Assembly: GCF_010725485.1 (NCBI RefSeq)
Contig: NZ_AP022598.1
Span: forward strand, 3,968,001-4,032,000
Direction: 5' to 3'
Source of the DNA: Mycolicibacterium parafortuitum
GTDB lineage: Bacteria; Actinomycetota; Actinomycetes; Mycobacteriales; Mycobacteriaceae
DNA: 64,000 nt
Below are positions 35,785 to 47,153 of this stretch, piece after piece. How positions within the stretch are numbered: position 1 is the stretch's first letter; each line of letters opens with the position of its first letter. Both the position numbers and the translations under genes were made by a program. The notes beneath the pieces are model-generated. The model had not been told where the DNA came from, did not search any database, and saw nothing but the letters and a program-made list of their open reading frames with translations.

Positions 35785-35826
35785 TATTGCAGACCTGAAC
35801 TAGCCCTTAGAAGAAGGAGTTTCGTT

Positions 35827-38446
<2,620 letters not shown>

Positions 38447-38457
38447 CATTCAGCGGT

Positions 38458-39087
38458 ATGGACCCCCAGCCCGCCGCACCGGCGGTGTCCGCCGGCCGAC
38501 GGTCGCGGGTGGGGCAGTGGCTGGCGAGCCGCAGGGTGAGCCAGTGGTCGAAAGCCGCGGTGGCCGCGTTCGTCGCATTCACGGCGTTGTTCGGCGGGCT
38601 GGACCGGGTGGACAACGGCGCGACACCGTTCGCGCCCGGTGAGGAGTTCAGCGACGGGCAGTACACCGTCACCGTCGATCGGGCGAGACTGCTCGAGACG
38701 ATCCAGGGTGGGGGTCTGACCGTCGGTCCGGCCACCCCGGGACAGCTCTATCTGGGCGTGGTCGCGACGCTGCGCAACGACGGAACCATCCCCGGGCGGC
38801 TGCGCGACGAGCTGGATCTGCGCGGCGTGCCGGGGGAGAGGTTCTACGGCGTGTTCCGGTTCCGGGACGGCTCGCCGATCACCAACCTCGGTCCCGGCCT
38901 GACCGAGCAGGTGGTGTTCGCCTGGCAGGTCCCCGCCGACGCGCTGGCGCAGGGCAGCACCGTCACCGTCCGGGTGTGGAAGAAGAGCTTCAAGCAGCTG
39001 ATGGTCACCTACGGCGGTAAGGAGTGGCTGGACAGTCTCACCGATTACGGGGTCACCGAGCTGGTGGTCGGGGCGCCGTCACCGTGA
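38458..39087 (+). CDS. Single-pass membrane protein with extracytoplasmic beta-rich domain (first of three)
   Basis: Not recognised by family. The 209-residue protein has a basic cytoplasmic start (GRRSRVGQWLASRRVSQWSK), one membrane helix at about 32-48 (AAVAAFVAFTALFGGL) and a 160-residue outside domain. That domain is rich in alternating hydrophobic residues and has Ig-like strands: GQYTVTVDRARLLE, GQLYLGVVATLRND and EQVVFAWQVPADAL. This resembles the DUF4352-type architecture in outline. TAGCAT lies eight bases before the ATG, so it probably has its own promoter. Two similar proteins follow, 11 bases on and then overlapping. Confidence 0.72.
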   Translation: MDPQPAAPAVSAGRRSRVGQWLASRRVSQWSKAAVAAFVAFTALFGGLDRVDNGATPFAPGEEFSDGQYTVTVDRARLLETIQGGGLTVGPATPGQLYLGVVATLRNDGTIPGRLRDELDLRGVPGERFYGVFRFRDGSPITNLGPGLTEQVVFAWQVPADALAQGSTVTVRVWKKSFKQLMVTYGGKEWLDSLTDYGVTELVVGAPSP

Positions 39088-39097
39088 GGACATCACC

Positions 39098-39667
39098 GTG
39101 AGGACCCTGAACGCGAACGTCAAGGCGCTGCTGTCCACCCTCTGCGTCGTCGTGACCGTGGCCGCCGCGGCGCTGGTGTGGCACCACCTTCCGACGACGC
39201 TGGACATCTACGGCCCGTTCGAGGTCCGCGGCCGCGCGGGAGAACCGGTACAGGGCAGCGCGCTGCGCGCCACGGTCACCGCGGTGCGCATCGGGCCCCG
39301 GCTGGATTCCGTTCCGGCAGCAGGCATGTGGGTCGTCATCGACACCACCCTGGAGGCGGTGCGGGCCACCGAGCTGCCGCGCGCGGACCTGATCGTCGGA
39401 CCGAACACGTACGCCAGATCCGATCAGTTCTCTCTGGACACGCTCGGCGAGGAGATCTCGCCGGGGATCGCCCAGCACGGCAGCTGGCTGTTCGAGGTCG
39501 ACCCACCGCTCGTCGAGGCGGGGTCCTCGACGCCGCTGTTGCTCAGGGTGTGGGCAGGCAGCGACTACCTGGGATCCCGGTTGGTCATCGACATCCCGGC
39601 CGACGACCCGCTGATCACCCGCGCCGACGACGTCGGACTCGCCGAGCGCACGGAGAGCGGGCGGTGA
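39098..39667 (+). CDS. Single-pass membrane protein with extracytoplasmic beta-rich domain (second of three)
   Basis: A 189-residue protein of unrecognised family with the same plan as its neighbours: short N-terminus, helix at about 10-30 (LLSTLCVVVTVAAAALVW) and an outside domain. Strand-like stretches include SALRATVTAVRIG, GMWVVIDTTLEAV, ADLIVGPNTYAR and TPLLLRVWAGSDYLGSRLVIDI. The GTG start lies 11 bases after the previous stop and the gene overlaps the next, so the three are co-expressed. No catalytic motif, lipobox or cysteine pair is evident. Paralogy with the flanking genes is inferred from shared layout, not from alignment. Confidence 0.7.
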   Translation: MRTLNANVKALLSTLCVVVTVAAAALVWHHLPTTLDIYGPFEVRGRAGEPVQGSALRATVTAVRIGPRLDSVPAAGMWVVIDTTLEAVRATELPRADLIVGPNTYARSDQFSLDTLGEEISPGIAQHGSWLFEVDPPLVEAGSSTPLLLRVWAGSDYLGSRLVIDIPADDPLITRADDVGLAERTESGR

Positions 39668-40167
39668 TGCGGATGCCGGCGCTGTGGCAGCGCAACGCGA
39701 TCGGTGCCGTCGTCGTCGCATGCGCTCTCGGCGCCTACACCGCCATCGACTTTGGACCGGCCTGGTCGGCGTATCGCCACACGCAGACACCCCAGCTGGT
39801 CGTGCCCGCCGGTCAGAGCGGCGCCGCCGACGGGCAGACCTGGGAGATCGAATCCATCCGGCAGCTGAACCGCAGACCGTTGAACTTCGGGCCGCAGCTT
39901 CCCGACGGCACGGTGATCACGGTGATCGTCGTGGACTGGTCCGGCACGGCGCTGCCCGGACTGTGTACCGGGGTCCTCACCGACGGTGAACGTCGTTGGG
40001 ATGCCGAAAGGCTCGGCGGATTCGCGCCGATCCCGCCGGACGGGATGAAGGCCCGATGCGATGCACCGGGACGCATTCAGTTCGCGTTCGTGCTGCCCGA
40101 GGATGCCGTACCCACCGCACTGGACGTCACCCACAACGACGCGATCACGGTGCGGATGCTGCTGTAG
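39667..40167 (+). CDS. Single-pass membrane protein with extracytoplasmic beta-rich domain (third of three)
   Basis: A 166-residue protein with a membrane helix at about 11-29 (AIGAVVVACALGAYTAI) and an outside domain containing DGQTWEIESIRQLN, PDGTVITVIVVDWSGT and GRIQFAFVLPEDAVP. Two cysteines (LCTGVLTDGE and ARCDAPG) may form a disulfide. The ATG overlaps the previous stop; a GTG one codon earlier would make a GTGA overlap. The 3' end overlaps the convergent multi-pass gene by 23 bases, so the two cannot be varied independently at their ends. Function unknown. Confidence 0.7.
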   Translation: MRMPALWQRNAIGAVVVACALGAYTAIDFGPAWSAYRHTQTPQLVVPAGQSGAADGQTWEIESIRQLNRRPLNFGPQLPDGTVITVIVVDWSGTALPGLCTGVLTDGERRWDAERLGGFAPIPPDGMKARCDAPGRIQFAFVLPEDAVPTALDVTHNDAITVRMLL

Positions 40168-41431
40168 GTGCGCTCGGCCGCACGTTCTCCAGGCAGTAGG
40201 CGACGGTCGACGCGATCAGGCACACCCGGAGCGGCTCGACGATCAGGTGGGATATCAGGACCAGCACCGGTTGCGCGAAGTTCCAGAACGCCAGAGGGTT
40301 CGGGCCGAACAGTTCGGCCGCGCCCCGGAAGAGATATCCGGCCCGCATCTCGGGACGGTAGAAACTGCCCGCCATGTCCAGCCACGCCAGACCGAGATAT
40401 CCGAGGACGTACAACGACAACGCCAGCACCCCGCCGTGCAGGATCAGTCGAGCGGCGTCGGTGATGGTCCGGTAGTTGCCCAGTTTCGACACGAACCAGT
40501 CCCGGGCGTCCGCGCGGTGCACCTCGGGCAGCCGCGACCACCGTTCCCGGACCCGCTTCTGCCGCCCGGCGGTGCGTTCGAAGACCCAGTCGGCGCGCTG
40601 GCCGGCCACGCGGCGCGCGGCTCCCCGCCAGTCCCGGGGCGCGGTGACCCCGTAGACGATCGCCGCGACCGCGAGCCACAGCAGCGGTATCGTCGCGCCG
40701 CCGAACACGGTGCGTACCGCCCACATCATGGCGTCCCAGACCGCGTCGAGCGGTCCCAGATACGAGAACAGGCCCGCACGGGTCTCGTTGAACCAGACCA
40801 CGATCCGCCGCTCGGAGAGCCATCCGGTGGGATTGAGGAAGAACGTCAGGTCCTTGCTGGCGGCGAAGCTGACACCGAGGAACACCCACAGGGTGTCCAC
40901 GTAGACCCGGACGCCGATCATCCATCCCGGCAGCCGGTCCTTGACCATACTCAGCACGTACCGCGCCACCAGCGCGGCCAGGATCAGCACCCAGGTCAGA
41001 TTGCTGATCGGCAGCGTCTCCGGATGCAGTTCGGTCGGGGCCGGGGACGTCATCGCGTCGCCGATCCGGTAGTCGAGCGCGCGCGCCTCGAACGCGATCC
41101 AGTCCTCGGCGAACATCTTCCACGCGAGATAGATCGCGAAGAACGGCACGATGACGGTCGAGAACACGTCGATGCTCCGTGCGGAACGCGACGGCACCGC
41201 GGCCAGCGCCGGGATGGCCCGCCGCAGCACGAAGAACATCGCGACATACGAACCCAGGCGGGACAGGCCGGCCAGCGGCATGATCAGCGACGCCCACACG
41301 TCGTTGTCCCAGCCCGCCCACGCCGCCAGTTCGATGGCGCCGCGGCGGCCGAGCAGCCCGAGCAGATAACACGCGGCCAGCTGCGGCCAGTATCGAACGA
41401 ACAGTACGAACGGCCGCAGCAGATAGGTCAT
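40145..41431 (-). CDS. Polytopic membrane protein of unknown function
   Basis: A 428-residue protein with about eight hydrophobic segments (near 15-30, 50-72, 90-108, 143-162, 178-192, 244-264, 340-362 and 395-415). A basic, cytoplasmic-looking region separates the last two or three: APRDWRGAARRVAGQRADWV, then FERTAGRQKRVRERWSRLPE. No transporter, channel or enzyme motif was recognised. It begins one base before the ABC-F gene's stop on the same strand, suggesting co-transcription with it. Its 3' end overlaps the third single-pass gene. A functional pairing with those three exported domains is inferred from the arrangement only. Confidence 0.72.
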   Translation of the reverse strand: MTYLLRPFVLFVRYWPQLAACYLLGLLGRRGAIELAAWAGWDNDVWASLIMPLAGLSRLGSYVAMFFVLRRAIPALAAVPSRSARSIDVFSTVIVPFFAIYLAWKMFAEDWIAFEARALDYRIGDAMTSPAPTELHPETLPISNLTWVLILAALVARYVLSMVKDRLPGWMIGVRVYVDTLWVFLGVSFAASKDLTFFLNPTGWLSERRIVVWFNETRAGLFSYLGPLDAVWDAMMWAVRTVFGGATIPLLWLAVAAIVYGVTAPRDWRGAARRVAGQRADWVFERTAGRQKRVRERWSRLPEVHRADARDWFVSKLGNYRTITDAARLILHGGVLALSLYVLGYLGLAWLDMAGSFYRPEMRAGYLFRGAAELFGPNPLAFWNFAQPVLVLISHLIVEPLRVCLIASTVAYCLENVRPSAPTAASAP

Positions 41432-43231
41432 CTAGCCCTCGAGTCTCTCCGAGAGCTCGATCCAGCGTGACTCCTGTTCGGCCACCTGGGTTTCGAGCTC
41501 ACGCAGTTCTTCGGTGAGCTTACCCAGACCGACATGGTCCGACTGGTCGTGGCGCGCCATCTCGTCGTGCTTGGCGCTGATGCGGTCCGCGAGCTTGGCC
41601 AGCGACCGGTCGACCGACGAGATCTCCTTCTCGATGCTGCGCAGCTCGGCACCCGAGAGCTGCTCTGTGACAGCGGGTTTCGCTTGGGCCGCGGCGGGCT
41701 CGGGCCGGTCGGCGGTCAGCCGCAGATACTCGGGGATGCCGCCGGGCAGGTGGCGCAGCCGTCCGTCGAGGATCGCGTACTGCTGATCGGTGATGCGCTC
41801 GAGCAGGTAGCGGTCGTGGGAGACCACGATCAGGGTTCCGGGCCAGGAGTCCAGCAGATCCTCGGTCGCGGTGAGCATGTCGGTGTCGACGTCGTTGGTC
41901 GGCTCGTCGAGCACCAGCACGTTGGGCTCCGACAGCAGCACGAGCATCAACTGCAGCCGCCGCCGTTGCCCGCCGGACAGTTCACCGACCCGCGCCGACA
42001 GGTGCGCGCGCGGAAAGCCCAGGCGCTCCAGCAGTTGCGCGGGGGTGACGTCCTTGCCGTCGATCTGGTAGGTGGTCTGCAGCCGCCCGAGCACCTCGCG
42101 CACCATGTCACCGGCCAGCGCGTCGAGCTCGCGCGACTCCTGGTCCAGCACCGCCAGCTGCACGGTCTTACCGCGTTTGACCCGGCCGGCCGTCGGCGTC
42201 ACGGTGCCCGCGATCAGGCCTAGCAGCGTCGACTTCCCGGCGCCGTTGGCGCCGAGGATGCCGGTGCGCTCACCGGGGGCGATACGCCATTCGATGTCGC
42301 GCAACACTTCCCGGCCGCCGGGGTAGGTCACCGACACGTCGAGCAGGTCGATGACGTCCTTGCCCAGGCGCGCCATCGCCGCACGGGACAGCTCGACGCT
42401 GTTGCGCAGCGGCGGGACATCGGAGATCAGCGCGTTGGCCGCGTCGATGCGGAACTTCGGTTTCGACGTCCGGGCCGGCGGTCCGCGACGCAGCCACGCG
42501 AGCTCTTTGCGCATCAGGTTCTGCCGTTTGGCCTCCACGGCCGCGGCCTGGCGGTCCCGCTCGACGCGCTGCAGCACGTACGCCGCGTAGCCGCCCTCGA
42601 ACGGTTCGACGATGCTGCCCGGCACGCCGCTGCCGCCCGGATGAACCTCCCAGGTGGCCGTCGCGACCTCGTCGAGGAACCAGCGGTCGTGGGTGACCAG
42701 CAGCAGCCCGCCCGTTCCGCGCGCCCACCGCTGCTTGAGGTGTTCGGCGAGCCAGGTGATGCCCTGGATGTCGAGATGGTTGGTCGGCTCGTCGAGCGCG
42801 ACGACGTCCCATTCGTCGATCAGCAACGCGGCCAGCTGTACCCGGCGGCGCTGCCCGCCCGACAGCGTGCCCACAGGTGCGTCGAACGGGATGTCGGCGA
42901 CCAGACCGCCGATCACGTCGCGGATCCGGGCGTCGCCGGCCCATTCGTGCTCGGCGCGGCCACCCACCAGCGACCAGCCGACGGTGCGGTCGGGATCCAG
43001 GATGTCGGACTGGTCCAGCGCGCCGACCCGCACACCGCCGCGGCGGGTGACCCGTCCGCCGTGCGGTTCGATCTGGCCGGTCAACAACCCCAGCAGGGTG
43101 GACTTGCCGTCGCCGTTTCGACCCACGATGCCGATCCGGTCGCCGTCGCTGACGCCGACGGTCACCGAATCGAACACCACCCCGGTGGGGTACTCCAGGT
43201 GGAGGTTCTCGCCCCCGAGCAGGTGTGCCAT
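41432..43231 (-). CDS. ABC-F family ATPase (Uup/EttA-like, ribosome-associated)
   Basis: A 599-residue soluble protein with two ABC domains and no membrane part. The first has GRNGDGKSTLL, LSGGQRRRVQLA and ALDEPTNHLD; the second has GANGAGKSTLL, LSGGQRRRLQLM and VLDEPTNDVD. Between them (about 240-285) lies the Arg/Lys-rich linker QNLMRKELAWLRRGPPARTS, the P-site tRNA interaction motif region. The C-terminal 80 residues form a coiled coil (KEISSVDRSLAKLADRISAK), as in Uup. ABC-F proteins act on the ribosome in translation control or antibiotic protection, and Uup also in DNA repair. The Walker A Asp-Gly-Lys variant in domain 1 is usual for Uup. The ATG lies nine bases after TAGTCT with no Shine-Dalgarno. 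Antibiotic resistance is not implied. Confidence 0.93.
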   Translation of the reverse strand: MAHLLGGENLHLEYPTGVVFDSVTVGVSDGDRIGIVGRNGDGKSTLLGLLTGQIEPHGGRVTRRGGVRVGALDQSDILDPDRTVGWSLVGGRAEHEWAGDARIRDVIGGLVADIPFDAPVGTLSGGQRRRVQLAALLIDEWDVVALDEPTNHLDIQGITWLAEHLKQRWARGTGGLLLVTHDRWFLDEVATATWEVHPGGSGVPGSIVEPFEGGYAAYVLQRVERDRQAAAVEAKRQNLMRKELAWLRRGPPARTSKPKFRIDAANALISDVPPLRNSVELSRAAMARLGKDVIDLLDVSVTYPGGREVLRDIEWRIAPGERTGILGANGAGKSTLLGLIAGTVTPTAGRVKRGKTVQLAVLDQESRELDALAGDMVREVLGRLQTTYQIDGKDVTPAQLLERLGFPRAHLSARVGELSGGQRRRLQLMLVLLSEPNVLVLDEPTNDVDTDMLTATEDLLDSWPGTLIVVSHDRYLLERITDQQYAILDGRLRHLPGGIPEYLRLTADRPEPAAAQAKPAVTEQLSGAELRSIEKEISSVDRSLAKLADRISAKHDEMARHDQSDHVGLGKLTEELRELETQVAEQESRWIELSERLEG

Positions 43232-43343
43232 CGATTTTCGAGACTAGTGGGCCCGCGGTCGATAGCAGAAACCGGCGGTCGGCCCTGTGCGATCATGACC
43301 AGGTCTCGATCGGTGGAGCGAACAGCAAAGTGGGGAGCGTGCA

Positions 43344-46322
43344 GTGGTGGACCTCTCGGCGATCACCAAGCCGGTAGGACGATTGGTCGCTACGGCCCAG
43401 AACGGTCTCGAGGTGCTGCGCTACGGCGGACTCGAAACCGGCGCCGTGCCGTCGCCGTTCCAGATCATCGAGAGCGTGCCGATGTACCGGCTGCGGCGCT
43501 ACTTCCCGCCGGACTCGCGACCGGGCGCCACCAAGCCGGGACCGCCGGTGCTGATGGTGCACCCGATGATGATGTCGGCCGACATGTGGGACGTCACCCG
43601 CGAAGACGGCGCCGTCGGCATCCTGCACCGGGCCGGCGTGGACCCGTGGGTCATCGACTTCGGTTCGCCGGACAAGATCGAGGGCGGGATGCAGCGCACC
43701 CTCGCCGACCACATCGTGGGGCTGAGCGAGGCCATCGACACCGTCAAGACGGTGACGGGCCGCGACGTGCACCTCGCCGGCTACTCCCAGGGCGGGATGT
43801 TCGCCTACCAGACCGCGGCGTACCGCCGGTCCAAAGACCTCGCCAGCATCGTCGCGTTCGGTTCGCCGGTCGACACGCTGGCCGCGCTGCCGATGAACCT
43901 GCCGGCGAGCATCGCACCGGCGGCCGCGGACTTCATGGCCGACCACGTGTTCAGCCGGATCGACATTCCGGGCTGGTTGGCGCGCACCGGATTCCAGATG
44001 CTCGACCCGGTCAAGACGGCCCAGTCGCGCATCGACTTCCTGCGCCAGCTGCACGACCGGGAGGCATTGCTGCCGCGGGAGCAGCAGCGCCGGTTCCTCG
44101 CGTCCGACGGCTGGATCGCCTGGTCGGGCCCGGCGATCTCGGAGCTGCTCAAACAGTTCATCGCCCACAACCGGATGATGAGCGGCGGCTTCGCGATCCA
44201 CGGTGACCTGGTCACGCTCTCCGACATCGACATCCCGGTTCTGGCTGTCATCGGTGAGGTCGACGACATCGGTCAGCCGGCGTCGGTGCGCGGCATCAAG
44301 AGGGCCGCACCGAAAGCGGACGTCTACGAATTCCTGATCCGCGCAGGGCATTTCGGTCTGGTCGTCGGATCCAAGGCCAGCACCCAGACCTGGCCCACCG
44401 TCGCCGACTGGGTGCGCTGGCTCGACAGCGGCGGCCCGATGCCCGAGGGTGTGTCGCCGATGCCGGTGCAGCCGTCCGCGCCGTCCGAGAGCGGCGTGAC
44501 GCTCGCGTCGCGGCTGGCGCACAGCACCGCGGCGGCCACCGAGATGGCGCTGACCCTGGCTAAGTCGGCCGCCGACGCGCTGGTCGCGGCGAACCGGTCC
44601 GCCCGCACCCTGGCCGTCGAGACCGCACGCACGCTGCCACGGCTGGCCCGTCTGGGACAGGTCAACGACCACACCAGGATCTCGCTGGGCCGCATCATGA
44701 CCGAGCAGGCTCGCGACATGCCGCACAACGAGGGACTGCTGTTCGACGGGCGGGTGCACACCATCGAGGCGGTCGACCGCCGCGTGAACAACGTGGTGCG
44801 CGGCCTGATCGAGGTCGGTGTCCGGCAGGGCGCGCGCGTCGGTGTGCTGATGGAGACCCGGCCCAGCGCGCTGGTCGCGATCGCGGCACTGTCCCGGCTC
44901 GGTGCCGTGGCGGTGCTGATGCCGCCCGACGCGGACCTGGCCGAGGCCGCGCGCCTGGGCGCGGTCACCGAGATCATCGCCGACCCCACCCACCTCGCCG
45001 CGGCCAGCGCACTGGACATGCGGGTGCTCGTGCTCGGTGGCGGCGAATCCCGCGACCTGGACGTGCCGGAGTCCGGTGCCCGCGCGCAGATCATCGACAT
45101 GGAGAAGATCGACCCCGACCGCGTCGAACTGCCCGGCTGGTACCGGCCCAATCCCGGTCTGGCGCGGGACCTGGCGTTCATCGGGTTCAGCACGGTCAGC
45201 GGCGAACTCGTCGCCCGCCAGATCACCAACTACCGGTGGGCGCTGTCGGCGTTCGGCACCGCGTCGGCGGCCAACCTGAGCCGTAACGACACGGTCTACT
45301 GCCTGACGCCGCTGCATCACCAGTCCGGGCTGCTGGTCAGCCTCGGCGGCGCGGTCGTCGGCGGCTCCCGCATCGCGTTGTCGCGCGAACTGCGCCCCGA
45401 CCGCTTCGTCCAGGAGATCCGTCAGTACGGCGTCACCGTCGTGTCCTATACGTGGGCGATGCTGCGCGAGGTCATCGACGATCCGGGCTTCTCGCTCAAC
45501 GGCAACCATCCCATGCGGCTGTTCATCGGCGCCGGTATGCCCGCCGGGCTGTGGCAGCGCGTCGTGGACGTGTTCGCCCCGGCGAACGTCGTCGAGTTCT
45601 TCGCGACCACCGACGGCCAGGCCGTGCTCGCCAACGTCAAGGGCGCCAAGATCGGCAGCAAGGGCAGGCCGCTGCCCGGCGGCGGGGAGATCGCGCTGGC
45701 CGCCTACGACCCCGAGGACAACCTGATCCTCGAAGACAAGCAGGGGTTCGTCCGGCGCGCGGACGTCGGCGAGGTGGGTGTGCTGCTGGCTCACCCGCGC
45801 GGGCCGGTCGACCCGTTGGCGTCGGTGAAGCGGGGCGTGTTCGCGCCCGCGGACACCTGGGTGTCCACCGAGTACCTGTTCCGCCGCGACGAGGACGGCG
45901 ACTACTGGCTGGTCGACAACCGCGCAGCGGTGATCCGCACCCCGCGGGGGGTGGTGTTCGCCGCGACGGTCAACGACGCCGTCGGCAGGCTGGACGCGGT
46001 CGACATGGCGGTCACCTATGAGGTGCAGAGCAACGGCAGGACGCTGGCCGTCACGGCGCTGGCGCTGCGACCCGGCGGAAGCGTCCCGTCGGCGGACCTG
46101 TCGGAGGCGCTGGCCGACCTTCCGGTCGGGTCACCGCCCGACATCGTGCACGTCGCCCCGGACATGACGCTGACCGCGACGTTCCGGCCGCTGGCCGGGC
46201 CGCTGCAGAAGAAGGGCCTGCCGAGAGCGTCGCGTAACGCCTGGTACCTGGACCCCGATACCCATCGGTACAAGCGGTTGACCGTTGCCGTGCGCAGCGA
46301 GCTCGCGGGCACTTCACAGTGA
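43344..46322 (+). CDS. Alpha/beta-hydrolase fused to an acyl-CoA-synthetase-like domain (Rv1683-like)
   Basis: A 992-residue fusion. Residues 1-370 are an alpha/beta hydrolase resembling PHA synthase/lipase: PVLMVHPMMMSADMWD, nucleophile Ser148 in AGYSQGGM, a likely Asp in VIGEVDDIGQP and His in IRAGHFGLV. An Ala-rich linker follows (about 380-440), then an AMP-binding-fold domain to the C-terminus (ARVGVLMETRPSALVAIAAL...YWLVDNR). In this domain the normally Ser/Thr/Gly-rich ATP loop (YTSGSTGxPK) is replaced by FIGFSTVSGELVARQ near 611-625, so adenylation may be lost. M. tuberculosis Rv1683 has the same two-domain plan and is annotated as acyl-CoA synthase plus lipase. GGGGAG precedes the GTG start; a second GTG follows directly. 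Confidence 0.88.
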   Translation: MVDLSAITKPVGRLVATAQNGLEVLRYGGLETGAVPSPFQIIESVPMYRLRRYFPPDSRPGATKPGPPVLMVHPMMMSADMWDVTREDGAVGILHRAGVDPWVIDFGSPDKIEGGMQRTLADHIVGLSEAIDTVKTVTGRDVHLAGYSQGGMFAYQTAAYRRSKDLASIVAFGSPVDTLAALPMNLPASIAPAAADFMADHVFSRIDIPGWLARTGFQMLDPVKTAQSRIDFLRQLHDREALLPREQQRRFLASDGWIAWSGPAISELLKQFIAHNRMMSGGFAIHGDLVTLSDIDIPVLAVIGEVDDIGQPASVRGIKRAAPKADVYEFLIRAGHFGLVVGSKASTQTWPTVADWVRWLDSGGPMPEGVSPMPVQPSAPSESGVTLASRLAHSTAAATEMALTLAKSAADALVAANRSARTLAVETARTLPRLARLGQVNDHTRISLGRIMTEQARDMPHNEGLLFDGRVHTIEAVDRRVNNVVRGLIEVGVRQGARVGVLMETRPSALVAIAALSRLGAVAVLMPPDADLAEAARLGAVTEIIADPTHLAAASALDMRVLVLGGGESRDLDVPESGARAQIIDMEKIDPDRVELPGWYRPNPGLARDLAFIGFSTVSGELVARQITNYRWALSAFGTASAANLSRNDTVYCLTPLHHQSGLLVSLGGAVVGGSRIALSRELRPDRFVQEIRQYGVTVVSYTWAMLREVIDDPGFSLNGNHPMRLFIGAGMPAGLWQRVVDVFAPANVVEFFATTDGQAVLANVKGAKIGSKGRPLPGGGEIALAAYDPEDNLILEDKQGFVRRADVGEVGVLLAHPRGPVDPLASVKRGVFAPADTWVSTEYLFRRDEDGDYWLVDNRAAVIRTPRGVVFAATVNDAVGRLDAVDMAVTYEVQSNGRTLAVTALALRPGGSVPSADLSEALADLPVGSPPDIVHVAPDMTLTATFRPLAGPLQKKGLPRASRNAWYLDPDTHRYKRLTVAVRSELAGTSQ

Positions 46323-46386
46323 TGCCGGGCCCGACGCGCACTGTTACGCTCGCCGGGTCGGCTGCCCCAACGCGCTGGAGGATTGA

Positions 46387-46923
46387 ATGACTTCGCACAA
46401 CAGCACCGACGGTGTGTCTCTGCCCCGCATCGCGGCGGGGGCAGTCCTCGGTGCCGCTCTGGCCTTCGGCACGGTCACCGGCATCGCGCCGCTCGCGGCC
46501 GCGCAGCCGACCACCAAGGCCGAGGTCCCGCCGCCCCCGCGGGTCAACCCCGACCAGGTGCTGATGGCGATCTCGCAGGAGTACCAGACCGGAGCCAGCG
46601 GCGGCCAGGTGTCGAAGCTGATCGAGCAGGTGATGACGCTGCGCAAGCGCGGCATCCGTCCGTCGGTCGCCAACACCCAGGCCTTGCTCGCCGGGCTCGA
46701 CGCCCGCCCGAACCAGAAGCCGCTGATCGACGCGCTTCAGTCCACGCTGATCTACCAGCGCAAGGTGATGGCGCAGGGGGCGAACCAGATGCCGTCGGGC
46801 GGCGGTGCACCGCCGGTCGCCACGCCGGGCAGCCCCGGTGGCGGCATGGGTTCGCCGGCCTGGTCTCCCGGTAATCCGATGCAGCAGGGCGGCGAGACCA
46901 TTTTCCCGATGCCCGGTCGCTGA
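46387..46923 (+). CDS. Small secreted protein, unknown function
   Basis: A 178-residue precursor with a signal peptide: hydrophobic AAGAVLGAALAFGTVTGIAPL at about 16-36 and a cleavage motif AAA-Q at 39/40. A proline-rich stretch follows (EVPPPPRVNPDQ), then a compact helical part (LMAISQEYQTGASGGQVSKL and similar, about 60-130). The low-complexity Pro/Gly/Met tail ends FPMPGR. CTGGAGG lies shortly before the ATG. It starts 64 bases after the fusion gene and is followed three bases later by the Trm112-like gene. No family was recognised; an envelope role is inferred from the signal only. Confidence 0.75.
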   Translation: MTSHNSTDGVSLPRIAAGAVLGAALAFGTVTGIAPLAAAQPTTKAEVPPPPRVNPDQVLMAISQEYQTGASGGQVSKLIEQVMTLRKRGIRPSVANTQALLAGLDARPNQKPLIDALQSTLIYQRKVMAQGANQMPSGGGAPPVATPGSPGGGMGSPAWSPGNPMQQGGETIFPMPGR

Positions 46924-46926
46924 CCG

Positions 46927-47133
46927 ATGGCGCTCGATGACACGTTGCTCGCCATCCTGGTCTGCCCGCAGGACCGCGGGCCACTGCTGGCGGTCGACGG
47001 ATGCCTGTACAACCCGAGGCTGAAGCGGAAGTACCGCATCGACGACGGAATCCCGGTGCTGCTCATCGACGAGGCCGTCTCGGTCGACGATGACGAGCAC
47101 CGGCGCCTTGTCGCCGCTGCCGAACAGTCGTAA
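46927..47133 (+). CDS. Trm112 family protein
   Basis: A 68-residue Trm112-like protein, positional match to Rv1684: [22 protein letters not shown], then [23 protein letters not shown]. The eukaryotic family member is a zinc-binding partner that activates methyltransferases. Here only Cys13 of the usual CPxCxxxL pair is evident (CPQDRGPL), so zinc binding may be incomplete. Partner unknown. It starts three bases after the secreted protein gene. Confidence 0.88.
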   Translation: MALDDTLLAILVCPQDRGPLLAVDGCLYNPRLKRKYRIDDGIPVLLIDEAVSVDDDEHRRLVAAAEQS

Positions 47134-47153
47134 CCGGGCGGTTCCGCCTCTCG

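Noticed and set aside
41432..43231. Macrolide-resistance exporter
   Set aside because: The protein has two ATPase domains, no membrane helices and a Uup-like C-terminal coiled coil, so it is not an exporter; resistance cannot be claimed from sequence.
43293..45794. Long minus-strand open frame opposite the hydrolase/acyl-CoA-synthetase-like gene
   Set aside because: No recognisable domain and His/Gln/Arg-rich; shadow of the real gene.
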